This document shows positions 6,996 to 15,100 of a stretch of 16,916 nt of DNA, one piece after another. Numbering within the stretch: the stretch's first letter is position 1; every line of letters begins with the position of its first letter. The DNA comes from an uncultured Victivallales bacterium (GTDB taxonomy: Bacteria; Verrucomicrobiota; Lentisphaeria; Victivallales; UBA1829), in the NCBI GenBank assembly GCA_934661375.1, contig CAKUJH010000052.1, positions 1 through 16,916 on the forward strand. Reading direction: 5' to 3'. A program made the position numbers and the translations under genes. Under the pieces are notes generated by a model, which searched no databases, had not been told where the DNA came from, and saw only the letters and a program-made list of their open reading frames with translations.

Positions 6996-8294
6996 ATGAG
7001 AATTGCGTGGTTCAAAAAAGAGATTTCCCCTGAAATTGGAGCGAAATTGGCGGGGTATGGCCCGAATGACGTTTCAGTGATGAAACTGGACGGTCTGTAT
7101 GCAGCCGGATTGTGCGTTGACGACGGTTCAAACAAAGTTCTGCTGATCAGCCTTGACCTGATCGGACTGGACGGATGGTGGATCCGCGATATGCGGAAAT
7201 GCTGCGCGGAGATCCTGAATATCCCGGATGCGGCAGTCATGCTCACTTGCACTCATACTCACGGGGGGCCGCAAACCAGAACCACGGCTTCACAGCCCGG
7301 ACTTCTGCATCGGGCATATCTGGCGGAATTGAAAGAAAAACTGCTGGACGGCACACGGAATCTGACGGATTTCCGGGAATGCGAAGTTTCCTTCTTTTCC
7401 TGTCAGCGCGATGAAAACCGGAACAGGAGATACGTTTCCGGAGACAACCGTGCCACCTTCACCCCGTATCGGCGGGAAGTGCTGCCCATGGCGGATGGTT
7501 TTGCGGATAAGGAGCTTGGGCTTCTCATGTTTTATGATATGGCCTCTCATCTTCCGCTTTATCTGATCGGCAACTACGCGGCACATCCCCTGGCGGGACA
7601 TTGTCCGGGAGTGGGCGGATTGCGGATATCGGCAGATTATCCGGGCGCATTCCGCAATTACGTCGAATCCAATACCGGTGCGCAATGCATGTTCGTTTCC
7701 GGCGCGGCGGGCAATATGATCCCGCAGGAAGATGAGCTGGGCGATGAGGCGTTCCGGAGCATGGGCGTCCGTTTGGGGAAATCCGCGATGTTCGGCATGA
7801 TGGAAGCGCGCAGAAATCCGCGGCGGTACCTTTTCCAGTCTCCAAAAGCAGGATTCATCATCCGTAAATTCACGGTTCCGCTGAGAGAAAAATACCGGAA
7901 TAATCCGAAACGCCTGCCGGCAGAATTTTTGGGGAAAGATGATGCGGAACTGGAAATTCAAGCCCTCGCAATCGGGGATGTCTGCTTTGTCGGGGTTCCC
8001 GGCGAACTGTGCGCGGAACTGGGACAGGAGATCAAATGGCATTCCCCTTTCCGCAGAACTTTCATCGCGTACAACGCCACTGAATATTTTTCCTACATGG
8101 GCCCGGCAAACTTTCTGGTCAGCGGCGGATACGAAGCCTGCAGTCAGAGATTTTCGGCAAGGGGCGGCTTGAAACTGGTGCAGACGGCAATGGATGCAAT
8201 GTTCGACCTGCGGGAAACGATGTATCCGTCTGAAGGTGAAAAGTATCCGGACCGGTGTTCCGATTCTCTGGTGAACATTTTGCCGAACCTCTGA
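6996..8294 (+). CDS. Short neutral/alkaline ceramidase-like metal hydrolase, function unknown
   Basis: The 432-residue protein matches the N-terminal catalytic domain of neutral/alkaline non-lysosomal ceramidases, but it has no signal peptide and lacks the C-terminal immunoglobulin-like domain of true ceramidases (about 650-750 residues). Likely zinc ligands are all visible: the CTHTHGGPQ loop (His87/His89), His197 in NYAAHP, Glu337 in GVPGE and Tyr379 in SGGYEA. The segment that carries the catalytic serine in Pseudomonas ceramidase (G-D-V-S-P) reads GNMIP here (240-243 region), with Ile in place of Ser. It therefore probably hydrolyses something other than ceramide. GGAGGA (6981-6986) is 9 bases before the ATG. 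It is divergent from GH36 and convergent with the SPFH gene; its stop codon lies at the foot of the latter's terminator. Confidence 0.8.
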   Translation: MRIAWFKKEISPEIGAKLAGYGPNDVSVMKLDGLYAAGLCVDDGSNKVLLISLDLIGLDGWWIRDMRKCCAEILNIPDAAVMLTCTHTHGGPQTRTTASQPGLLHRAYLAELKEKLLDGTRNLTDFRECEVSFFSCQRDENRNRRYVSGDNRATFTPYRREVLPMADGFADKELGLLMFYDMASHLPLYLIGNYAAHPLAGHCPGVGGLRISADYPGAFRNYVESNTGAQCMFVSGAAGNMIPQEDELGDEAFRSMGVRLGKSAMFGMMEARRNPRRYLFQSPKAGFIIRKFTVPLREKYRNNPKRLPAEFLGKDDAELEIQALAIGDVCFVGVPGELCAELGQEIKWHSPFRRTFIAYNATEYFSYMGPANFLVSGGYEACSQRFSARGGLKLVQTAMDAMFDLRETMYPSEGEKYPDRCSDSLVNILPNL

Positions 8295-9526
8295 AAAAAC
8301 AGGAACGCGGACCGGATATGAAATGTCCGCGTTCCTGAATTGCCGCGACGGTTCGATGTTTTTGCGCCGCGGGGAAAAGGCATGGCGGCGACGCCGTTTT
8401 GCTGTCCTTCACCTTTCATTCCAAACGGTCGTTTTTCATTTTTTTCTGCCGCTGCCGGAGCTGTTTTTTCTCCGCATTGCGGACAGAATTTCGCATCGGC
8501 ATTCATCCGGTTTCCGCACTTGGTGCACTTCCGTTCTTCTTCCGCGGGATTCATGGCATGGTTCATCATGCCGCCCACTGTGCTGCCGATGCTGCCGCCG
8601 ATGCCGGAAATCATGCCCATGCCGATTCCCAGATTGGAGAACTGCCCTACACCTTGATTGGAGGCGGCATGTTCCGCCACATCGAAACTTCTTTCGTCTT
8701 TGTACGTATACCCTTCAATGTTGCGTTTCTGCGCAATACCTTCCGCTTCAATCACCATCCGCCGTGCGGCTGTCTGCTGTTCAATGATCCCGACTTTCTG
8801 GCGCAATTCCGCTTCGGCAATATCCGCATACTGCCGGAAATGAAGCTCCTTGAAACGCTGATAATTCTTATCTCCTTCCGGCTTGCTGATGCTGATGACA
8901 AAAAATTTTTCCAAAGAAACACCGTATTCCGCAAAATCGTCTTTCAGAATATTCTGCAGAGTTTCCGATATAGCTTGCAGCTGCTCATCAGTCTGAAAGA
9001 TGTTGAGTCTGTTTTCCCGGATCAGAGTCACGGTATACGGCTTGACTTTGGTCATTAGGAACGCCCGGATTTTCTGGACAAACTGTGTCTGGGTCAAAAC
9101 ATTTTCCGTTCCGACAACTTTCATCAGCAGTTTGCGTCCGTCTTCGAGCCGCAGATTCATTTCGTCGCAAGCCCCGATCTGAATGGGAAATCCGTAAGTT
9201 GGTTCCACATATTCCATTTTGGAATCGGTTCCCCACTTGACCGCCATCTGTTCTGTTTTATTGATGAAATAAAGTTCGCAGTGAAACGGTGAGACATCTC
9301 CGGTTACGCGGTTGAAAAATCGGGAGACAACCGGCATATTCTGCGTTTCCAGTGTGTAGCGACCGGGTCCGAACGAATCCAAAGCCTGACCGTTCATGAA
9401 AAAGACTGCTTCCTGTGATTCATGGACAATCAATTGACTGCCGGAGAAAAAATCTTCCTGCGGATGCTTCCAGATGAACGTCTGGTTATCGCCTTCGTAC
9501 TTGATGATGGATGCAATCTCTGTCAT
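8144..9526 (-). CDS. SPFH/band-7 protein with C-terminal zinc ribbon, 3' end extended by apparent stop loss
   Basis: A YdjI-type SPFH-domain protein, sometimes labelled 'virion core protein'. The N-terminal IIKYEGDN, WKHPQEDF, GSQLIVHESQEAVFF and FGPGRYTLETQN segments are typical, the SPFH domain covers about residues 20-230, then a coiled Glu/Arg region, a Gly-rich segment (about 292-320) and a zinc ribbon with Cys334, Cys337, Cys348 and Cys351. Family members normally end just after the ribbon. Here the frame continues about 110 residues, through the gene's own terminator (8294-8337) and 151 bases antisense to the ceramidase-like gene. An A7 tract at 8445-8439 explains this: one extra A, or a -1 slip at A_AAA_AAT, gives TGA at 8438-8436 and a product of about 363 residues. 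The ATG at 9526 is preferred over 9538 because it has GAGAGA upstream and fits family starts. Role in membrane/envelope stress is a family-based inference. Confidence 0.85.
   Translation of the reverse strand: MTEIASIIKYEGDNQTFIWKHPQEDFFSGSQLIVHESQEAVFFMNGQALDSFGPGRYTLETQNMPVVSRFFNRVTGDVSPFHCELYFINKTEQMAVKWGTDSKMEYVEPTYGFPIQIGACDEMNLRLEDGRKLLMKVVGTENVLTQTQFVQKIRAFLMTKVKPYTVTLIRENRLNIFQTDEQLQAISETLQNILKDDFAEYGVSLEKFFVISISKPEGDKNYQRFKELHFRQYADIAEAELRQKVGIIEQQTAARRMVIEAEGIAQKRNIEGYTYKDERSFDVAEHAASNQGVGQFSNLGIGMGMISGIGGSIGSTVGGMMNHAMNPAEEERKCTKCGNRMNADAKFCPQCGEKTAPAAAEKNEKRPFGMKGEGQQNGVAAMPFPRGAKTSNRRGNSGTRTFHIRSAFLFFQRFGKMFTRESEHRSGYFSPSDGYIVSRRSNIASIAVCTSFKPPLAENL
8294..8337 (-). terminator. 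Strong terminator of the SPFH gene
   Basis: A perfect 13-base inverted repeat, CAGGAACGCGGAC (8300-8312) and GTCCGCGTTCCTG (8325-8337), has a 12-base loop. On the minus strand it is followed by T6 (8299-8294). There is no T-run on the plus strand, so it terminates the SPFH transcript. It lies inside the observed SPFH open frame, which is the main reason to suspect that the frame has lost its stop. Confidence 0.92.
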
Positions 9527-9570
9527 ATTGTCTCTCATACTGAAAAATTTGTTTTGTTATTATTGTATAT

Positions 9571-9599
9571 ATTATATCACACGTTTCTGATATTTACAA
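9571..9599 (-). promoter_or_regulatory. Near-consensus promoter of the SPFH gene
   Basis: On the minus strand TTGTAA (9599-9594), a 17-base spacer and TATAAT (9576-9571) with an upstream TG (extended -10) form the strongest promoter in the window. The predicted start is near 9564, giving a leader of about 38 bases. Confidence 0.8.
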
Positions 9600-9628
9600 G
9601 CTAAATTGAACAAAAAAAACATTTTATT

Positions 9629-9651
9629 GTGCGTTGTAAAGTTAAACGCAC
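9629..9651. repeat. 7-base-pair hairpin upstream of SPFH promoter
   Basis: GTGCGTT (9629-9635) and AACGCAC (9645-9651) are perfect inverted arms around a 9-base loop. The hairpin ends 30 bases upstream of the SPFH -35 box. On the minus strand a T8 run follows only after about 9 bases, so it is a poor terminator and may instead be a protein-binding site. Confidence 0.45.
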
Positions 9652-9674
9652 GCTGATAAGAAAGAACAGTGCAT

Positions 9675-9740
9675 TTAGTCTTACAAAATGATACAGGTAT
9701 GATTAGTCTTACAAAAGGAGAGGTGTGTAGTCTTGCATAA
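9675..9740. repeat. Three-copy direct repeat TTAGTCTTACAAAA
   Basis: Two identical 14-base copies lie at 9675-9688 and 9703-9716 (28-base period), and a degenerate third copy (GTAGTCTTGCATAA) at 9727-9740. They sit in the AT-rich gap between marC and the SPFH gene, 75-140 bases upstream of the SPFH promoter. Clustered, phased copies suggest binding sites for a regulator; none is known to me. Confidence 0.6.
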
Positions 9741-9748
9741 CTGGATGA

Positions 9749-9767
9749 TATGCCAAGATATGGCATA
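9749..9767. repeat. Inverted repeat TATGCCA-5-TGGCATA
   Basis: Perfect 7-base arms (9749-9755 and 9761-9767) flank AGATA. This is the geometry of a dimeric repressor operator. It lies right after the direct-repeat cluster and before the marC 3' end. The region 9527-9841 otherwise contains no supported gene. Confidence 0.5.
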
Positions 9768-9841
9768 GTAAGAAGAAAATGGTCCCATCCTGCGAGGGGA
9801 ATTTTCTGCCATTATGGTTTTCGCCCCCCGGATCCTGCTTT

Positions 9842-10435
9842 TTATTTCAAATTCAGTACGATTCGTATTCCTGAAATGATCATCTCGATTGATACTATCG
9901 CCAGAATGAACCCCATCAAAGATTCAAGAGCATTCATCGCGGACATCCCGAACCACTCTGCCGCTTTTCGTCCGGTGATCAGAATTGCTGTGGATGCACA
10001 CCATGCAAGGAACAAGGCACCTGCGGAGAGCCACAGCGGCGCGGTGGCATGCATAAGGACAACCATCGCGATTGAGGAAGGTCCGGCGATTAACGGGACT
10101 GCAAGCGGAACCAGCAGAAACTTTCCGTCACGATGGCTTTCGCCAATTACCGGAGAACCGAAAATCATTTTGATCGCGATCAGGAAGAGAATTATTCCAC
10201 CGGCAATTTTCAGAGAATTCTGTGATACCTGCAGCAATCCCAGCAGCATATCTCCGCATAACAGGAAGAGCAGTAAAATCACTAATGCAAACAAAGATTC
10301 CCGAAAAATTATTTTGCGAACGTTGCGGGAGTCTTCATTTTTCAGTAAAGCAACAAATATCGGCAGGTTTCCGGCGGGGTCCATGACCAGGAACAGAACT
10401 AATGCTGCTGAAAAAAACTGATGGAAAGTATTCAT
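9842..10435 (-). CDS. MarC-family inner-membrane protein
   Basis: A 197-residue hydrophobic protein with about six transmembrane segments. It shows the MarC/YchE signatures MDPAGNLPIFVALL near residues 18-31 and AVPLIAGPSSIAMVV near 110-125, plus a polar loop with ESHRDGKF between them. The family was once linked to multiple antibiotic resistance, but its transport function is not established. The frame is open for 60 further codons upstream, but homology begins at MNTFHQFF. The ATG at 10435 follows AAAGGG by about 9 bases, and the upstream extension overlaps the promoter and the end of the pilin-like gene. It is transcribed separately from that gene. Confidence 0.88.
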   Translation of the reverse strand: MNTFHQFFSAALVLFLVMDPAGNLPIFVALLKNEDSRNVRKIIFRESLFALVILLLFLLCGDMLLGLLQVSQNSLKIAGGIILFLIAIKMIFGSPVIGESHRDGKFLLVPLAVPLIAGPSSIAMVVLMHATAPLWLSAGALFLAWCASTAILITGRKAAEWFGMSAMNALESLMGFILAIVSIEMIISGIRIVLNLK

Positions 10436-10496
10436 CCTGAAAAGCCCTTTCTGATTCGATGCATCTAATTGAGAGCTGGAGATCCAACGATGTATT

Positions 10497-10524
10497 ATAA
10501 TAGCATATTTCAGCAGTTTTTCAA
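10497..10524 (-). promoter_or_regulatory. Promoter of marC-family gene
   Basis: On the minus strand TTGAAA (10524-10519), a 16-base spacer and TATTAT (10502-10497) are each one mismatch from consensus. An overlapping TATAAT (10499-10494) has a 19-base spacer. The leader would be about 55-60 bases, which supports the internal start at 10435. Confidence 0.65.
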
Positions 10525-10572
10525 CTTTATATCCCGATATGGTGACTGTTTCTGCCGCAGATTTATTCCGGA

Positions 10573-11322
10573 TCAGGGAAGCAGCTGAATATTTTTGGAC
10601 AGGTACACATTCCACGGCTGACTTTTATCGCTGTAATCAAGCGAGGTCGCCAGTACATAGGAAACAGGTCTGACATTCAGCCCGACCATCAGCATGTTGA
10701 CATTGCCGTTGTTATGACGCGCCACAATTCTGGACGGTCCGGTACTGGTGGTGTAGCACGCTTCAAAATGGGCATGCGTGAGACAATCCGATTTTCTGCC
10801 CTCTATTTCAGCGACCAGAACATGTCCGCCGGGATGCGGAATCGCCGACAGTTTCATCGGCACCGGGAATCCCATCCAGTTTGGCGTACTGATCATGGTG
10901 TTGATGCCGAAGGATATGCGGTCATTGTAGAAAACCGGCCACCCGGAGCTGCTTTTGCAGTCCGGAATATGCTTGTCGGACGGACAGGCGAAGACGCTTT
11001 TCTGCCATTGTTCCGAATTGCTTTTCAGACCGGGATTGACATACTGCTGGACATTTCTGACCCAGGATGTTTCACCGAAACTGCGCAGCATGATGTAATC
11101 CTGGAAATCATTGAAATAACATTGCGCCCCGACGCCCTGCTGTTTGAGATTGCTGATACATTTGATGCCTTTGGCTTTTTCCCGTGCCGCATTCAATGCC
11201 GGGAGCAGCATACCCGCCAGGATGGCGATGATCGCAATCACGACGAGGAGTTCTATTAATGTGAACTGCAATGACTTACACATAAAATACGGAATGGCAG
11301 ATGGAGTTTTTCGGGTGGTCAT
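10573..11322 (-). CDS. Prepilin-like (DUF1559-type) surface/secreted protein
   Basis: A 249-residue type II pseudopilin-like protein of the kind greatly expanded in Lentisphaerota and Planctomycetota. After a 19-residue leader comes the class III signal TLIELLVVIAIIAIL with the conserved mature Glu (Glu24), then an amphipathic helix with PALNAAREKAKGIKC and a beta-rich C-terminal domain with four or more cysteines. The residue before the cleavage site is Gln, not the usual Gly (some relatives have Arg). The C-terminal H-x9-DG motif is degenerate (ARHNNGNVNMLMVG, Val for Asp). The ATG at 11322 has AAAAGGAA 8 bases upstream; an ATG 15 codons earlier has no RBS. It is third in line behind the GH and the unknown secreted gene, 108 bases after the latter, with a hairpin between. 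Its role as a surface-displayed glycan binder or pilus subunit is inferred. Confidence 0.82.
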   Translation of the reverse strand: MTTRKTPSAIPYFMCKSLQFTLIELLVVIAIIAILAGMLLPALNAAREKAKGIKCISNLKQQGVGAQCYFNDFQDYIMLRSFGETSWVRNVQQYVNPGLKSNSEQWQKSVFACPSDKHIPDCKSSSGWPVFYNDRISFGINTMISTPNWMGFPVPMKLSAIPHPGGHVLVAEIEGRKSDCLTHAHFEACYTTSTGPSRIVARHNNGNVNMLMVGLNVRPVSYVLATSLDYSDKSQPWNVYLSKNIQLLP

Positions 11323-11386
11323 GATGAAGATTCCTTTTCCTGATTTTGAATGTTGTGCAGTTTTCATTGCATTTCACTTCTGAAGA

Positions 11387-11420
11387 ATCCGCCGGTGCGG
11401 TTTTCTGCATTCCGGCGGAT
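11387..11420. repeat. Intercistronic hairpin between unknown secreted gene and pilin-like gene
   Basis: ATCCGCCGG (11387-11395) and CCGGCGGAT (11412-11420) are perfect 9-base inverted arms, extended by TGC/GCA inside. No T-run follows on either strand. It fits an mRNA-processing or stability element, or a weak attenuator that lets the downstream pilin-like gene be made at a different level. Confidence 0.65.
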
Positions 11421-11430
11421 CATTCTTTGC

Positions 11431-12114
11431 TTATTTCGGAGTTACAGCCAATTTGATTTCCGTTCCGGCGGCAGAAACAACCCGTATCGTGATCATACTG
11501 TCTTTCATTGTGCCGATGCTGACATTAAACTTGCCGGAAAATGCCAGAGAGAATTCACTGCCGGCAATGCCGGAATACAGTTCGATCACCGGATTTTCCA
11601 ATGCCGCAGCGAACCAGCCGTATTTGGTTTCATTGGCGACTGTCAGTTTTTTGCCGTTCACAATGAGCGGTGTATCGGCAAAATTCTTCACCGGAAGCTG
11701 AATGAAGTACGCGGCTTCAATAAGATCTTTTGCGTTGGCGGGTTTGACCCAGGAAGCGGCCATGTCCACTGCATTGAACGGGGAGACGGCAACCGTTTCC
11801 TTCACCGCCATGCTGCCTTCGGCAAGCGGGATATTGGCATCATACTGCCAGGATTTTTCCTCGTGCGCAGCCAGTTTCGCGCCGGAGGCTTTATTGCCGA
11901 TGGAGTACCATTTATCCTTGCCGCTGGTGGTGAAGTGCGGATACATGGTTCCGAGCAGTCCCTTCGCATTGGTGAAAGACACCATGCCGGTCGGCCAGAG
12001 ATGCATGGTATTGTTTCCGAACAGGATTTTGTTGTTCTGAACTTTCAGTTCGGCTCCGGTCAGGCTCATCATGGAGACTCCGGCGAGCAGTGCAATGATT
12101 GTTTTTCTGAACAT
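11431..12114 (-). CDS. Small secreted protein of unknown family
   Basis: A 227-residue protein with a clear type I signal peptide (MFRKTIIALLAG..., cleavage likely after SLTGA, residue 21) and no cysteine in the mature part. The mature protein is rich in short beta-strand-like segments (KVQNNKILFG, IELYSGI, FSLAFSGKFNVS, ITIRVVSAAG), consistent with a beta-sandwich. I recognise no catalytic motif. AAGGAA lies 6 bases before the ATG at 12114; an ATG seven codons upstream lacks a spacing-compatible RBS. It begins 27 bases after the stop of the large GH and must share its transcript. Role unknown; a periplasmic or surface accessory protein for the GH is plausible. Confidence 0.8.
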   Translation of the reverse strand: MFRKTIIALLAGVSMMSLTGAELKVQNNKILFGNNTMHLWPTGMVSFTNAKGLLGTMYPHFTTSGKDKWYSIGNKASGAKLAAHEEKSWQYDANIPLAEGSMAVKETVAVSPFNAVDMAASWVKPANAKDLIEAAYFIQLPVKNFADTPLIVNGKKLTVANETKYGWFAAALENPVIELYSGIAGSEFSLAFSGKFNVSIGTMKDSMITIRVVSAAGTEIKLAVTPK

Positions 12115-12141
12115 GTTGAATTCCTTTCTTTGCAAAGGTGA

Positions 12142-15100
12142 TTATTTAAGAATGCAAGGTGCAAATTTATCGGGACGGAGACCACCTGCCAGCCCCTGGC
12201 GCAGGAACAGCCAATAATCGGCGCCGGAATCGGTGTCGTCATCCATCACCACGCAGTTGAAACCGAATATGGAATCTTTCTTCAAGTCTCCAAGTGCTTT
12301 CAGCGGCATTTTCAGCAGATACAGGGTATGTCTGCTTATTTCATCCCGGATGACCTGATACTGGAGTTTCTTCTGAAGCTCGAACCGGTGCGGACCGCGA
12401 TGCACATCGGCGGCGGGTCCGGTTTTCAGCAGACCGCAGGACAATGTGGTGTCATCTGGATCCAGATCGTTGACGTTCCGCAGAAAATTCATATCGGGGT
12501 CAAATCCCAGCTGAATGCAGTCTCCGCGCCAGAGACGCGCCCGTTCGAAGCGGTTGAAATGGCGGTCATCGGTAACATCTGCGGCAAAGTACAGATTGTC
12601 ACCGTCATGCGCCAGATAAAGGTCGGCGCTCAGATCGTCCGCCCCTTCGTAAGTGGTGTGGTCGACGGGATGAATATGCGACTTGCCGCTGATCCGGACC
12701 GGCGATACGTCTTTCCATATTTTCAGACCGGCGGACAGTTCGGCCGGCTCAATGCGCTTGACCTGAATCAGTTCCGGAGCTGTCCATGATGTGGAGAACG
12801 GCAGGTAATCCCCTTCAAAATGGAATACCATGCGGATGGTTTTTCCGGATGCCGGCAGGGGCAGTTCGACGATTCCGCTGCTTTCCGCGGGAATGGTGAA
12901 CGGGGCGGTTTTGCCGCGTTTCCCGTCGATTTCATATTCGGCATATCCCCGGACCGCATGTTTCTGTGAGGCATTGGAGAGATACGCCTTGAGCGTGTCC
13001 GCGTTCTTCATGCGGAACGCAAGCTGCACGGGGACAGGTTCCCGGATGCGGAGTTTGTCCAGAGCATCCCCCAGAACCGTATAATTGTCTTCGCCCCTGA
13101 CCGTGCGCCAGATGTAGACGGGGAGCGGTCCGGGCGTAAGCAGGATTTTTCCGTTTTGCGGCTGTACGGCAACCGGATTGCCCATGACGTCGGCAACCGT
13201 GAATTTGTCAAAGGGAATTTCCACCTGCGGCGCATAACTGTCGTCAATGCTCCAGATCGCGGCGGCGGCGCGCCCGTCGGTCTTGCGGAAAACCCCGACG
13301 CCCATTTTCCGGTTATGGCGGATCTCCCTGCATTCGGAAACATTTTCGACGACTTGCCCGACAGCACTCAGCGCGGCTGCCGCGGCGAGCGGACGTCCCT
13401 GATACCAGAGCCCCATGAAGTAACGCTGCCCTTCCAGTCCGGATGAACGGGTGGTGAAATAGTGCAGAGACTTCATGCCGATCAGCCGGGCGTAGAGGAA
13501 GGAACGCGCCAGCCGGTTGACCTGCTCCGAAATGTATTTCGGATCCGTGACCTTGGTATAGTCGATGAAATAGCCGTATTCGGAGATCATGACATCCTGA
13601 CTGTTGACCAGTCCCTTCATGGCGGCGCGGGCATCGCGCAGACGGATTGCCAGATCCTGTTCGGTTCCTGTGGGCGGCTGTCCGGGACCGATCCAGCGCG
13701 GCTGCGGGTAGCAGTCAATTCCGAAGCAGGTCATATACTTCCCGAGACGCTTGAAAAACTCACGGGAATAGATGTAGCCGTAACGGGCGTCCACATCGCT
13801 GGGGCGGACGGAACTGATGCGCGCTTTCGGGTCGGCCCTGCGGATTTCCTGCGCGGCAATTTCCATCATGCCGGCAGCCAGATCGAATGATTCTCCCAGC
13901 ACAAACGGACCGACCATGTTTTTGTTGTCGCGTCCTTTATAATAGACATTCAGTCCGAGGAGAGCATCCAGTTCGCCGCCGAGTTCATAGATGTCAATTA
14001 CGCCGTTGTACTGTTCCATGAATTTGCGGATGAACGGACGGTAATACTTTTCCTGCATGTCTTCCGGGGCGACGCAGCGGGCGTAATTCACTTTGAGCTT
14101 TTCAATGTCTTTGCGCATTTCCGGCGGAAGTGCCCAGTTCGGCGGACCGGTCGTAACCAGCGCCTGTATGCGGAATCCCTGTTTTTTATAATCGCGCAGT
14201 TTGCTGTATGTTTCAAAATTCAGCTGTCCTTCCCGGTCTGAAACCTCATACCAGGAGATGTATTTCTGAAGCCATCTGATTCCCAGAATTTTTGCCGCTT
14301 CCAGCTGGTTTTCCGCACCGCACAGCCCAACGAACGGTTCGGCCTGCGGCGGGAGCTGTTCCGGCGGACGCGCAATCACCAGCTGATTGGCGGCTTTCGC
14401 ACCGGAATCCGGCTGTTCCGCTTCCAGTATGAACCAGCCGCTTGAATCCGTGGGAAGCTCTATCTTCTGTGTGCAGATCCCGTCTGCATCAAATTTCGGG
14501 GTGAATTCTCTCCGCATTTGCTGTTTTCCGGTGAAATCCCGGAGGGACACCCTGATTTTTCCGGCAGGCCGGTCTTTGGTGTAACAGACCAGTTTCATTT
14601 CCGCGGACAGTTTCTGTCCGTGCCGGTAGACATTGCCTGAACCTGCCGGCAGCTGGAGCATCAGAACCTGTTTTGAGGTGGCGACCCACGGCAGCGGTGT
14701 TTCCCCCCGGTTGATCATGAACCGGTCGAAGCAGACTCCGGCTTCCAGACAGCCGTAGTAGCCGGAGTAGAGGGACTGTCCGTCGGATTCAAAAACGGTG
14801 GAATACCGTTTCCAGTCTGTGGTCAGCGGGATTGCGCCGGCTTCGCGGTTTTTCAGGGCTTCGGGCCAGGAATTGGTGATTCGGTTGACCGCAATATAGC
14901 CAGTGGCGCCGGGTTTGTCCGCTTTGGCATAAAAGGAGAAAGTGTATTTGCCAGCCGGCAGCTGAAGGTGTTTCACGCCCATGCCGGTGATTTCGCGAGT
15001 CAGCCGGATGGAGTTGCTGCTCTGGTATCCGGCGACGGTATCCAGCGTCCAGCGCGGCGCCTGCGGAAAAGAATTGGAAAATGCGCCGGAGGTCATGCTT

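Noticed and set aside
8144..8294. Functional overlap of the SPFH C-terminus with the ceramidase-like gene
   Set aside because: The overlapped part lies beyond the gene's own terminator and has no family features. It is better explained by stop loss than by a real coding overlap.
9675..9740. CRISPR-like array
   Set aside because: Only two exact 14-base copies and one degenerate copy, with 10-14 base gaps. The repeats are too short, the spacers too small, and no cas gene is present.
9750..10421. 223-codon plus-strand open frame opposite the MarC gene
   Set aside because: It is antisense to a multi-span membrane protein with family signatures. Its start lies inside an inverted repeat and lacks an RBS.
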